Below are positions 37,342 through 46,426 of a stretch of 64,000 nt of DNA, one piece after another (within the stretch, counting starts at the first letter, position 1; the number at the start of each line of letters is the position of its first letter). The DNA lies in contig CBDFML010000011.1 of NCBI GenBank assembly GCA_965249645.1, positions 558,001 to 622,000 of the forward strand. Direction: 5' to 3'. The position numbers and the translations under genes are program-made. The notes beneath the pieces were generated by a model. The model was not told where the DNA came from and made no database searches. It saw only the letters and a program-made list of their open reading frames with translations. Origin of the DNA: CAVOEB01 sp965249645 (lineage in GTDB: Bacteria > Pseudomonadota > Alphaproteobacteria > UBA828 > JAPUJA01).

Positions 37342-38658
37342 CTAATAGTACTTGCGGTAGGTCTCGGCGATCTCTTCGGGCGTCATGTCCTTGACGCACG
37401 CGATTTCGCCCTGCTTGACGGAGCGGAACACGCTCCACAGGTCGTCGGGGAACCAGCCCTTGACCACAGGATCGGCGTCGGAGAGAGCCAGCGCCTCGTC
37501 AAGCGAGGCGGGCAGCAGCTCGATGCCGCGCTTCTTGCGCTCGGCCTCGCCCAGCTCGGAGGGCGGGATGTTGAGCAGCTCGGGCGCGGCGAGGTTTTCG
37601 CGGACGCCTTCGAGCCCGGCGCGCACGAGCACACCCAGGGTCAGGTGGGGCGAGGCAGTGGCATCGCCCGCGCGGTACTCGACGTTGAGCCGCTTGGCCG
37701 GGGTCGATCCTTCGCCGGACCAGATGGGCGGCAGGCGTAACGCCGCCTCGCGGTTGCCGGTGCCGACGGCGGCAACACTCGAACTCCAGCGCCCGGGTGT
37801 AAGCCGGAGAAAGGAGGCAGGGCTCGGCACGGTGAAGACGCAGAGCGCGGGCAGATGGCGGATGATGCCGGCCAGGAACGAGCCGAACAGCTCGCTCACC
37901 CCACCCGGCTTCGCGGCATCGAAACAAGCGGGCTGACCCTGGTCGTCGATCAGGCTGATATGGGTGTGTACGCCGTTGCCGACGGAATCGAGATTGACGA
38001 TTGGTGTGAAGCTCGCGCGCCGGTCCATCCGGCGCGCCACCTCGCGCACCACCTCGCGGGTGATCGCCACCCGGTCGGCTGCGGCGACGCCGATGGCGGG
38101 CGAGGTCGCAATTTCGTACTGGCCAATGCCGTATTCGGGCTCGAAGGTTTCGGGCTCGACGCCGGCCTGCTGCAACGCCCCTGTGACGCGGCTGGCAAAT
38201 TTTTCTTCGAGGCGGAGCGCCTCGAGGGTGAAGCCCGGCGCCGGCCAGGGCTGAACGCCGGAAAGATGAAATTCGTTCTCGACGCCCGACTTGACCCGCA
38301 GGCCGGTCTCGGATTCGAGGTCGTCGAGCGCCCGCTTGAGGAAGCCCCGCCCGCAGGCGGTCCAGGGCGTGCCGTCGAGGTTGTACCAGTCGCACATAAA
38401 GAGATGGAGCGGGGATGCGTCTTCGCCGACATCGACTTTGATCTCGCTGTCCGCATCGGGGATCAGGATGACGTCGTTCATCGGTCCCCAGGGCGTGGGG
38501 TCGGCGATCAGCGGGAAGGGAAGCAGGGCCTGGACGGCGGGCGGCAGGATGATGCCGTGCTTGAGCCGGCCCGGCAGCTCGGACAGGGGGAATGAGCGTC
38601 CCCGGTTGAGCCCGACCAGATCGGGCCAGCAAAACATCACAATATCGCTGTCGGGCAT
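37342..38658 (-). CDS. Glutamine synthetase-like gamma-glutamyl amide ligase
   Basis: This 438-residue protein has the glutamine synthetase catalytic domain. Metal and substrate motifs visible are the glutamates in VENEFHLSG and EPEYGIGQYE, the GNGVHTHISL segment, the NREAALRLPP arginine, and the late EYRAGDATASPHL. The N-terminal beta-grasp domain is short, as in the PuuA/GlnA-like ligases that glutamylate amines. I start it at ATG 38658 behind AAGGGAGA. An amine ligase role fits the nearby amine-related genes; ammonia-assimilating GlnA is less likely. Confidence 0.83.
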   Translation of the reverse strand: MPDSDIVMFCWPDLVGLNRGRSFPLSELPGRLKHGIILPPAVQALLPFPLIADPTPWGPMNDVILIPDADSEIKVDVGEDASPLHLFMCDWYNLDGTPWTACGRGFLKRALDDLESETGLRVKSGVENEFHLSGVQPWPAPGFTLEALRLEEKFASRVTGALQQAGVEPETFEPEYGIGQYEIATSPAIGVAAADRVAITREVVREVARRMDRRASFTPIVNLDSVGNGVHTHISLIDDQGQPACFDAAKPGGVSELFGSFLAGIIRHLPALCVFTVPSPASFLRLTPGRWSSSVAAVGTGNREAALRLPPIWSGEGSTPAKRLNVEYRAGDATASPHLTLGVLVRAGLEGVRENLAAPELLNIPPSELGEAERKKRGIELLPASLDEALALSDADPVVKGWFPDDLWSVFRSVKQGEIACVKDMTPEEIAETYRKYY

Positions 38659-38825
38659 CGGATTATCTCCCTTGTTTCCCCCGGACCACCGGATCGAGGG
38701 TCCTGCCGCGCCTGGCGCCAGTCTGCCACAAAGCACAGGTCCGGGACCATACGCTGACGACATCGCCCGATTGCCAAGGAACGCGGCCCTCGCGTAGGCT
38801 GGCGGGTAACCCAGACGGAGGGAAA

Positions 38826-40061
38826 ATGGCCAAGCCGAAATCGTCAGCCGTGGGAAGCGACGGAATCGAGAGCGATCCGAACGAGGCGTTCACGAACTTC
38901 AATCCGTGGGATCCGGACCAGCGGCCCCACCGGGCGGCCCAGTTCGCCGCGATGCGCGGCGGCTGCCCATTTGCGCATACGGAGCACGACGGCGGCTACT
39001 GGGTTGCCAGCCGCTATGCGGATGTGTTCGATCTCGCGCACCAGACGGAGTTGTTCGCCTCCTCGCCCGGCGTGATGATCCCGCCGATCCCCCGCACGCC
39101 GCAGATGCATCCCATGGAGACCGACCCGCCGCGCCACGAAGCGCTTCGCAAGCTGTTGCTGCCGCGCTTTACGCCCAAGGTGATGGCGGGGTGGAAGCCC
39201 AAGGTACGCGGCGTGATCAACGACCTGATCGACGAGTTTATCGAGAACGGAGAGGCCGAGCTGACAGAGGCGCTGGTCAAGCCTCTGCCCATGTTCATCA
39301 TCTGCACCATGCTCGGAATCGAAGACGACATCGATAAATTCTGGGGCTGGATCGAGAACATCATCTATGGCCGGCTCGAGGACGATCCCACTGCCATGAA
39401 CGATGCCTGCGACGCGCTGTACGTCTACATGACCGAGCTGGTGGCCAAGCGCCGCGCCGAGGGCGGCGGCGAGGATCTCGTGAGCCTCCTGCTCGGCGCC
39501 GACCTCGAAGACAGCTGGATGACCGAGGCCGATACGATCGGCACCTGCTTCTTCCTGCTGATCGCCGGGCTCGACAACACGGGCGTGGGTATCCGCAACG
39601 GGCTTCGCCACGTTGCAAGCGATGCGGAATTGCGCGACCGGCTGCAGGATGAGCCGAGGCTGCTTGCGACCGCTATCGAGGAGGTGCTTCGGCTTTACAC
39701 CCCCGTGAGCGGGCTATGCCGGACGGCGATGAAGGACACGGAACTCGAAGGTCGGCCGGTCGCCGAGGGCGAGCGGGTATTGCTGCTGTTCGCTTCAGCC
39801 AACCGCGACGAGACCGAGTTCTCCGACCCGGACAGCTTTCGCGTCGACCGCAAGATCAACCGGCATATCGCGTTCGGCGCGGGCATTCACCGCTGCCTGG
39901 GCTCGAACCTCGCGCGGCTCGAAATCCGCACCGCCGTGGAGGAGGTGTTGCGCCGGATGCCTGATATCCGGCTGCGTGACGGCGAGGATCCCGACTGGTT
40001 CGGGTTCGATCCCCTGCGGGTTGAGTTCACGCCGGGGGTGAAGGAAGGAGCCAAAGCATGA
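38826..40061 (+). CDS. Cytochrome P450
   Basis: This 411-residue soluble bacterial P450 inserts oxygen into an organic substrate. The I-helix oxygen-binding motif AGLDNT, the K-helix ExxR (EEVLR) and the heme loop FGAGIHRCLGSNLAR with its cysteine ligand are all present, as is the PPRHEALR block. Its stop overlaps the start of a small ferredoxin gene (ATGA at 40058-40061), its likely electron donor. The substrate is unknown; CYP family assignment needs alignment. Confidence 0.93.
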   Translation: MAKPKSSAVGSDGIESDPNEAFTNFNPWDPDQRPHRAAQFAAMRGGCPFAHTEHDGGYWVASRYADVFDLAHQTELFASSPGVMIPPIPRTPQMHPMETDPPRHEALRKLLLPRFTPKVMAGWKPKVRGVINDLIDEFIENGEAELTEALVKPLPMFIICTMLGIEDDIDKFWGWIENIIYGRLEDDPTAMNDACDALYVYMTELVAKRRAEGGGEDLVSLLLGADLEDSWMTEADTIGTCFFLLIAGLDNTGVGIRNGLRHVASDAELRDRLQDEPRLLATAIEEVLRLYTPVSGLCRTAMKDTELEGRPVAEGERVLLLFASANRDETEFSDPDSFRVDRKINRHIAFGAGIHRCLGSNLARLEIRTAVEEVLRRMPDIRLRDGEDPDWFGFDPLRVEFTPGVKEGAKA

Positions 40062-40258
40062 AGGTTCGTATCGACCGGGAAAAATGCCAGGGCCACAACC
40101 GCTGCGTCGATATCTGCCCCGGCGTGTTCGATACCGACGAGCTGGGCTATGCGGTGTCACTGGTGGAAGTGGTTCCCTCGGAACTCGAGGGCGATACGCG
40201 CGATGCCGTCGATTCCTGCCCCGAGCGGGCGATTACGCTCGACGAAGACGGTGGCTGA
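40058..40258 (+). CDS. Small [3Fe-4S]-type ferredoxin, P450 partner
   Basis: This 66-residue protein has CQGHNRCVDICP and the distal SCPERAI motif. The second position of the usual four-cysteine set is histidine (CQGH), typical of the single-cluster 3Fe-4S or alternative-ligand ferredoxins encoded beside P450s. The four-base overlap with the P450 gene implies coupled translation. It likely carries electrons from a reductase to the P450; no reductase gene is adjacent. Confidence 0.87.
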   Translation: MKVRIDREKCQGHNRCVDICPGVFDTDELGYAVSLVEVVPSELEGDTRDAVDSCPERAITLDEDGG

Positions 40259-40309
40259 GGGCCGCGGCGCGGGCGAGCTGGATATCGTCGAGCTGAGGAG
40301 CCTAGTGTC

Positions 40310-41170
40310 ATGATCACGGCCCGGAACGATTGCTCCGCTTGCCTGACGTTCGATTTCGATTCGTTCTCCGTCTGGCTGCACGAGTACGGCGTTTCCTCGC
40401 CGACCCACATGTCGAAGGGCGAATTCGCCGGCCGGGTAGCGGTTCCGCGCATCCTCGATCTGCTGGCAAGCCGTGGCATCAAGGCGACGTTTTTCATTCC
40501 CGGCCATAGCGTCAAGTCGTGGCCGGACCTGGTTGCGCGGATCGCCGATGAAGGGCACGAGATCGGCCACCACGGCTATCGGCACGTCACCCCGGTGTCG
40601 CTCGATCGTGACGAGGAGAAACGCGAACTAGAACGGGGCATCGACGCCATCGAGTCGGTGGCCGGCCGCAAGCCCGACGGCTATCGCTCGCCGTCATGGG
40701 ACTTGAGCCCGAACAGCCTCGAATTGCTTCGCGAGTTCGGTTTTGCCTATGACAGCAGCCTGATGGGGACGGATTTCGAGCCCTATTTCTGCCGCCTGGG
40801 AGACGAGCCGGACCCGGAAGAAGGCTATCGTTTCGGCCGGGAAATCGATCTTGTCGAAATTCCGGTGTCGTGAGCGCTGGACGACTGGCCCTATTTCGAA
40901 GTGGTGTTCGAGCCCGACCCGGTGATCGGCCTGTCATCGCCCGCGCGCGCGCTCGAAATGTGGTCGGCGGACTTTGATTACATGGTCGGCCATGTGCCCG
41001 GCGGCGTGTTCACGGGCACATTCCATCCCCAGGTCATCGGGCGCGGTGCCCGCATGATAATGCTCGAAGGGTTGATCGACCATATCGGCGCGACGCCGGG
41101 CGTCGAGTTCAAGACCGTGCAGGCCGTTGTCGAGGAGTTCCGCTCAAGCCACGAGCCGAAATCCGGATAG
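40310..41170 (+). pseudogene. Polysaccharide deacetylase, interrupted by TGA at a conserved Trp
   Basis: The frame encodes a NodB-fold deacetylase: CLTFDFDSFSVWL with the metal aspartates, FFIPGH, GHEIGHHGYRH with the metal histidines, and GYRSPSWDLSP. At 40871-40873 a TGA follows EIPVS, and the same frame then continues ALDDWPYFEV through TFHPQVIGR to the stop at 41168-41170. In homologues as I recall them this segment reads like ELPVxW-SLDDWPHF, so the TGA replaces a conserved tryptophan (TGG to TGA). Read through, the protein would be 286 residues. As written, translation would stop at residue 187. Confidence 0.8.
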
Positions 41171-41410
41171 GGCAAAACCTCGGGCCCGGGGCGGACGAAG
41201 CGGGAGCCGATCCCTGTTATCGGAAAATTGTTAACCGGTTGTGCCATCTTGCATAACAGGTAGTATATCGGGTTATTGGTACAGGGTGCGGCGAGGGTAT
41301 TGCGCCGCCTTAAATGATGCCAAAGCACGAGGCGGGAGATGTTTTTTTAATGCACAGTTGATCGCGGGAGCAATGCGTCCGGCCCCGACATCTCGTCGCG
41401 TCCGGTTGGA
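41171..41410. other. Intergenic region upstream of the Liv operon, no gene seen
   Basis: The gap 41171-41522 holds no plausible coding frame. Its first part includes an inverted repeat (CCTGTTAT/ATAACAGG), a short palindrome AACCGGTT (41233-41240) and a T-run at 41342-41349. The last 110 bases carry the promoter listed separately. The region is AT-richer than the flanking genes. Confidence 0.6.
41213..41260. promoter_or_regulatory. Long-spaced inverted repeat CCTGTTAT...ATAACAGG
   Basis: CCTGTTAT (41213-41220) and ATAACAGG (41253-41260) are perfect reverse complements separated by 32 bases, with the palindrome AACCGGTT (41233-41240) inside. It lies about 150 bases upstream of the putative Liv promoter. 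It could be a regulator site with two half sites or a cruciform-type hairpin after the deacetylase gene. There is no direct evidence for either. Confidence 0.3.
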
Positions 41411-41439
41411 TTGACATCGCCGTCACCCTGCCTTAGAAA
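41411..41439 (+). promoter_or_regulatory. Sigma70-type promoter for the Liv-type importer operon
   Basis: A consensus -35 box TTGACA (41411-41416) is followed by a 17-base spacer and TAGAAA (41434-41439) as -10. It lies about 80 bases before the binding-protein start, leaving a leader with GAGGGAG ahead of ATG 41523. This is the best promoter match I see in the window for this operon. Confidence 0.6.
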
Positions 41440-41522
41440 CGCCGAACGTTTAATTTCTATACAAATGGATCGAGCGCGCTGCTCAAGGCCCATCGCGCAC
41501 TTTGAGAGGGAGATTAGGAAGC

Positions 41523-42821
41523 ATGGAATTCAAGTCACTTCGCAAATGGCTGGTGCCGTCGGCGCTCGCCCTTGCGGCCGCGGTCGCGTTGCCGACCGCA
41601 CAAGCGGCCGATTGCCCGGCGCCGTCGGGCGATCCCATCGGCATCGGCTTTAACGTCGCGCTCTCGGGCCCGGTCGCGGGCTGGGGCCTGCCGGGCGTCA
41701 CCGGCCTGCAGATGTGGGTCGATGAGCAGAACGCGGCCTGCGGCCTGCTCGGCCGTCCGGTGGAACTTCACCTGTTCGACAACGAATATATTTCGAGCAA
41801 GGCGCTCCAGGGCGCCCGCCAGCTCGTCCTCGAGAACGAGGTCAGCTTCATCACGGGCATCGGCGGCACCACGGGTGATGCGCAGATTCCGTTCCTGACC
41901 GAGGCCGGCGTTTTCTACGCGCCGCTCGCGACGGTCGACCTTGGCCCTGAGCGTCTATACACCATCGCCGGCACGGACGTGTTCCCGCGCGGCGAGATGA
42001 TGCGCCCGAACTACATCAAGTCGGTCTATCCCGAGCTTAAGACCATGGCGATCGTTTCCCAGGAGGATCCGGTGGCCGAAGTGGGCCAGGCCTGGGAAGT
42101 CGGCGCGTCGAAGGCGGCGGGCTGGGAAGTCGTCTACGACACGCATTTCGGTGCCGAGACGACGGATTTCGCACCGGTCGTGACGGCAATTTTGGCGACC
42201 AACCCGGATTATGTTTCCATGAATGTGACCTGGCCCGATTACATCCCGCTGATCATGGAGCAGCTCTACCTGCAGGGCTTTGAAGGTCCGATCTCGGCCA
42301 ACTACATCGAGTGGAGCACGGTTTTGCCGAAGGTTCCCGCCGAGTGGGCGGCCAAGGTCAAGGGCTTCGAGAGCTATCCCCGCTTCGACGATCCGTGGTG
42401 GGGCGAACCCTCGATGCAGCACACTTTTGGTGACAACTGGACCGCACGTTACGGCCCCGGCGGACCCGAGGACGTGGGTACGCCAATGACCGGCATCGAC
42501 TGGCTCTACATACCGACCGTGCAGATCTGGGCCAACGGCGTCGCCCAGGCGGGCACGCTGGATCCGGATGCGGTGATCGAGGCCATTCGCTCGAATGACT
42601 GGGTGATGACCCTCGAGGGCCCGGCGTCGATTACCGGCGAGGAAATGTGGGGCATTCGCAACATGATGTCCCAGCCCGTGCCGACGACCGAGTTCAGCAC
42701 CGAGTGCAACTGCAAGCGTATTGTCGACATGCAGCGGTTCGAGCCGTTTTTCGACGCCCACAAGGCGACGATTCTCGGTGAGGTCGAATCCCGTGGTGCT
42801 GCGTGGCACCAGCGGCAGTAG
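41523..42821 (+). CDS. Liv/amide-type ABC transporter substrate-binding protein
   Basis: This 432-residue periplasmic protein has a signal peptide (KKW-like basic start, LALAAAVALPTAQA, cleavage before ADCPAP). It then shows the type I binding-protein fold: IGIGFNVALSGPVAGWGLPG, ITGIGGTTGDAQIPFLTEAG, and YVSMNVTWPDYIPLIMEQ. It heads a five-gene operon with two permeases and two ATPases. Family members bind branched-chain amino acids, urea, amides or aromatic acids; the pocket is not readable here. A hairpin after the gene may raise its level relative to the permeases. Confidence 0.9.
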   Translation: MEFKSLRKWLVPSALALAAAVALPTAQAADCPAPSGDPIGIGFNVALSGPVAGWGLPGVTGLQMWVDEQNAACGLLGRPVELHLFDNEYISSKALQGARQLVLENEVSFITGIGGTTGDAQIPFLTEAGVFYAPLATVDLGPERLYTIAGTDVFPRGEMMRPNYIKSVYPELKTMAIVSQEDPVAEVGQAWEVGASKAAGWEVVYDTHFGAETTDFAPVVTAILATNPDYVSMNVTWPDYIPLIMEQLYLQGFEGPISANYIEWSTVLPKVPAEWAAKVKGFESYPRFDDPWWGEPSMQHTFGDNWTARYGPGGPEDVGTPMTGIDWLYIPTVQIWANGVAQAGTLDPDAVIEAIRSNDWVMTLEGPASITGEEMWGIRNMMSQPVPTTEFSTECNCKRIVDMQRFEPFFDAHKATILGEVESRGAAWHQRQ

Positions 42822-42845
42822 CTGGCGGCAGCACGAATTGACGTG

Positions 42846-42891
42846 ACGTTCCCGCCGGGATGCCTTACGGGCGACCCGGCGGGACGTGACG
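42846..42891 (+). terminator. Hairpin after the binding-protein gene; attenuator
   Basis: ACGTTCCCGCCGGG (42846-42859) pairs with CCCGGCGGGACGT (42875-42887) with one bulged base, giving a 13-bp stem, followed by GACGTTT. It lies 25 bases after the binding-protein stop and before the permease genes. Like the hairpin at 858, it would let less message reach the permease genes. Confidence 0.55.
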
Positions 42892-43027
42892 TTTAAACGA
42901 GAGCCATTCGAGAAATAATTTCGTACGCGGTGCACCGGACGTTTGACGCCGCACACCACGAGATTTAAACACTCGGGCGCCCAAGCGGCGCCCAACTGGC
43001 AGACAAGCAGCAGGACGAACCCGCTCC

Positions 43028-43897
43028 ATGGATTCAGCCACCCTCGTCCAGACCCTGTTGAATTCGGTCGTGACCGCATCGGTCTACGCGCTGGTCGCGG
43101 TGGGTCTCGCCATGGCCTTCGGAGTCATGAAGATGGCGAACTTCGCCCACGGCGAGTTCTTCATGGTGGGGTCTTATACGGTCTACGTGCTCTATCAGCT
43201 CGGCGGCTTTAATTTCTGGGTCGCCGTGGCTCTCTCGATGCCCATCGTGGCACTCCTCGGGGTGGCGACCGAACGACTAATCTTTCGACAAACGGGCATT
43301 AATATCCTCGCCGGGTTCATGGCCACGGTGGGGCTTGGGTTCGTCCTCCAGGTTGCGGTGGGGCGAATCTGGGGCGTGGGCATGATGAAGCGCATCGACA
43401 CCCCCTATATGGGCGCAGCCGAGATCGGCGACGCCCATGTCGGCTGGCAACGCCTGATCGTCATCCCTTGCGCCATCGCGATGCTGATCGCGTTGCGTTT
43501 CTTCCTCTACAACACAAAGCTGGGCAAGGCGCTGCGCGCCTGCGCACAGGAGCCCGAAACCGCCGCGCTGATGGGCATCAACATCCGCACCATGACCATG
43601 CTGGCCATGGCGCTGGCGGGAGCCTCCGCCGGGCTCGCCGGAGCGCTGATGGCGCCGATTCAGGCGATCACGCCCTATATGGGCCACGGCATCGTGCTGA
43701 TCGCCTTCGTGGTCGTCATCGTCGGCGGCACGGCGAGCATCGAGGGCGCGGTCCTGGCGGCGGTAATCCTCGGCTTTATCCACACCTTCGTCACCACGCT
43801 GACCGACAGCCTGATCGGCACCATGGTCGGCGTCGGCTTCATGGCGCTCACTCTCGTCATCCGACCGCAAGGATTGCTGGGCCGTGAAAAACCCTGA
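43028..43897 (+). CDS. Branched-chain-amino-acid-type ABC permease (LivH-like)
   Basis: This 289-residue membrane protein has about eight helices. The LivH blocks GLAMAFGVMKMANFAHGEFFMVG and the cytoplasmic loop GKALRACAQEPETAALMGIN (the ATPase-contact region) are clear. It forms the translocation pore with the next gene product. It is separated by about 200 bases from the binding-protein gene, a gap that includes the hairpin at 42846. Confidence 0.92.
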   Translation: MDSATLVQTLLNSVVTASVYALVAVGLAMAFGVMKMANFAHGEFFMVGSYTVYVLYQLGGFNFWVAVALSMPIVALLGVATERLIFRQTGINILAGFMATVGLGFVLQVAVGRIWGVGMMKRIDTPYMGAAEIGDAHVGWQRLIVIPCAIAMLIALRFFLYNTKLGKALRACAQEPETAALMGINIRTMTMLAMALAGASAGLAGALMAPIQAITPYMGHGIVLIAFVVVIVGGTASIEGAVLAAVILGFIHTFVTTLTDSLIGTMVGVGFMALTLVIRPQGLLGREKP

Positions 43898-43918
43898 CGA
43901 GAGCGCAAGGCACCGCCG

Positions 43919-44911
43919 ATGACCGAGCTGCACCGGAAATACCGCGGCTGGGTCCCGGTTATCGTCATCCTGGCGATCCTCTGCATCATTCCGTTCCACA
44001 TGAGGGCCTATCATGTGGAAATCGCGATCATCTATTTCATGAGCGTGATCCTGGCGGTCAGCTACCGGCTGGTGACGACGACGGGCGACTGGGGGTTCGC
44101 GCATATAATTATGCAGGGGGTCGGCGCCTATGCGACGGCCCTGATCGCCAAGCACGTAGGGATTCCCTTTATCGTCATGGTGCCCCTCGCCGGCCTGGTG
44201 GCCGCCCTGGTCGGCGCCATCATCATGTTCCCGATGCTGCGCACCAAGGGGTTTGCCTTTTTCATCGCCTCGTTTGCCATCGGCGAGTTCATCCGCATGA
44301 TCTGGATGAAGGTCCAACATCCCTTCGGCGGCACGGGCGGCATCAACCTCATTCCCTTTCCCGATCTCTTCGGGCTGAAGCTGATGAGCTCGGTGAATTA
44401 CTATTTCGCCTGCATGGCGTTCATGGTGGCTACGGTCTTGATCTGCTGGCGGCTGGACCGATCGCGGATCGGCAACGCCTGGAAGGCGATCCACACCGAC
44501 GCCTCGCTGGCCGAATGCATGGGCGTGAACGTCGCGCGCTATCGCACCCTCGCCTTCGTCGTCGGCTCGTTCTTCGCCGGTATCGCGGGCGCGCTGCTCG
44601 CCTACCGCATGGGCTCGGTCGACCCGCATAATTTCGAGATCACCCAGATGATTTACCTCGTCATCTGGGTGGTGATCGGGGGCGCCGCCACCTTCTGGGG
44701 TCCGCTGATCGGGGTGACCCTGCTCACGGTCGCCTTCGAATGGACCCGCTCCATGCTCGAATGGCGGCCCATGCTGTTCGGCGGCATGCTGATCCTGTCG
44801 CTGATTTTCATGCCGGGCGGAATCGAAAGCCTGCTGCCCGGGCTGCGCCGACCGCCGGACGAGCATTACGCGCGCTTCCGCAAGTGGCTGACCACGGTCA
44901 GGCCGGGTTGA
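43919..44911 (+). CDS. Branched-chain-amino-acid-type ABC permease (LivM-like)
   Basis: This 330-residue permease has roughly ten hydrophobic segments. The block GDWGFAHIIMQGVGAYATAL, the loop GNAWKAIHTDASLAECMGVNVARYR and the late VIWVVIGGAATFWGPLIG match LivM-type proteins. It pairs with the LivH-like protein and is followed 10 bases later by the first ATPase gene. Confidence 0.92.
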   Translation: MTELHRKYRGWVPVIVILAILCIIPFHMRAYHVEIAIIYFMSVILAVSYRLVTTTGDWGFAHIIMQGVGAYATALIAKHVGIPFIVMVPLAGLVAALVGAIIMFPMLRTKGFAFFIASFAIGEFIRMIWMKVQHPFGGTGGINLIPFPDLFGLKLMSSVNYYFACMAFMVATVLICWRLDRSRIGNAWKAIHTDASLAECMGVNVARYRTLAFVVGSFFAGIAGALLAYRMGSVDPHNFEITQMIYLVIWVVIGGAATFWGPLIGVTLLTVAFEWTRSMLEWRPMLFGGMLILSLIFMPGGIESLLPGLRRPPDEHYARFRKWLTTVRPG

Positions 44912-44921
44912 GGAACGGGCC

Positions 44922-45697
44922 ATGGCACTTCTTGAAATTCGCAGCTTAAGCAAGAATTTCGGCGGCCTTGCGGCTGTCGCCGACTTCGACCTCGACGTCG
45001 AGGAAGGCGAGATTCGCGGCATTATCGGGCCCAACGGGGCGGGCAAGACGACGCTGTTCAACGTCATCAGCGGCGCTTATAAGCCCTCGGGCGGGACGAT
45101 TTCGTTCGAGGGCAAGTCGATTGCCGGCAAGCGCCCGAGCGCGATCGCCGCCATGGGCGCGGTGCGCACCTTTCAGCGCACGGCGCTGTTCGAGGATTTC
45201 GACGTGCTGGGCAACGTCTCGGTGGCGCGCCACCTGCACGCCAAGGAGACCGTGTTCGGAGCCATCATCGGCACGGCGCGGAAGATGGAGGCGGCAAACG
45301 AGAAGCGGGCCGGGGAAATCGTCGATTTCATCGGCCTGGGCGAGGTCAAGCACGAGCTGGCAGTGAATCTTTCCCACGGCCATCAACGCGCGCTCAACGT
45401 GGCCATGGCCGTGGCGACGGAGCCCAGGTTGTTGATGCTTGACGAGCCGGTTGCGGGCATGAACCCGGGTGAAAAGGCGTTCATGACCGACATCATCCGC
45501 AAATTGCGCAACGAGTGGAACATCACCGTGGTGCTCGTCGAACACGACATGCGCACGGTGATGGGTGTGTGCGAGAACGTGACCGTGATCAATTTCGGCC
45601 GCAAGCTGGCCGAGGGCACCCCGGACGAGATCGTCTCCAACAAGGAAGTCATCGAGGCCTATCTGGGCTCGGAAGATATCCTGGGAGAGGATTTCTA

Positions 45698-45698
<1 letters not shown>
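44922..45698 (+). CDS. Liv-type ABC transporter ATP-binding protein (LivG-like)
   Basis: This 258-residue ATPase has Walker A GPNGAGKTT, Q-loop TFQRTALFED, signature NLSHGHQRALNVAMA (the C motif is LSHGHQ, typical LSYG-type variation in LivG), Walker B RLLMLDEPVAGMN and the switch H in VEHDMRTVM. The family-specific insertion between Q-loop and signature is present. It likely pairs with the LivF-like ATPase encoded next. Confidence 0.92.
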
Positions 45699-46417
<719 letters not shown>

Positions 46418-46426
46418 AGCTGCGGC

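Noticed and set aside
40310..41170. Selenocysteine at the deacetylase UGA (40871)
   Set aside because: Homologues have tryptophan here and the enzyme chemistry does not use selenium.
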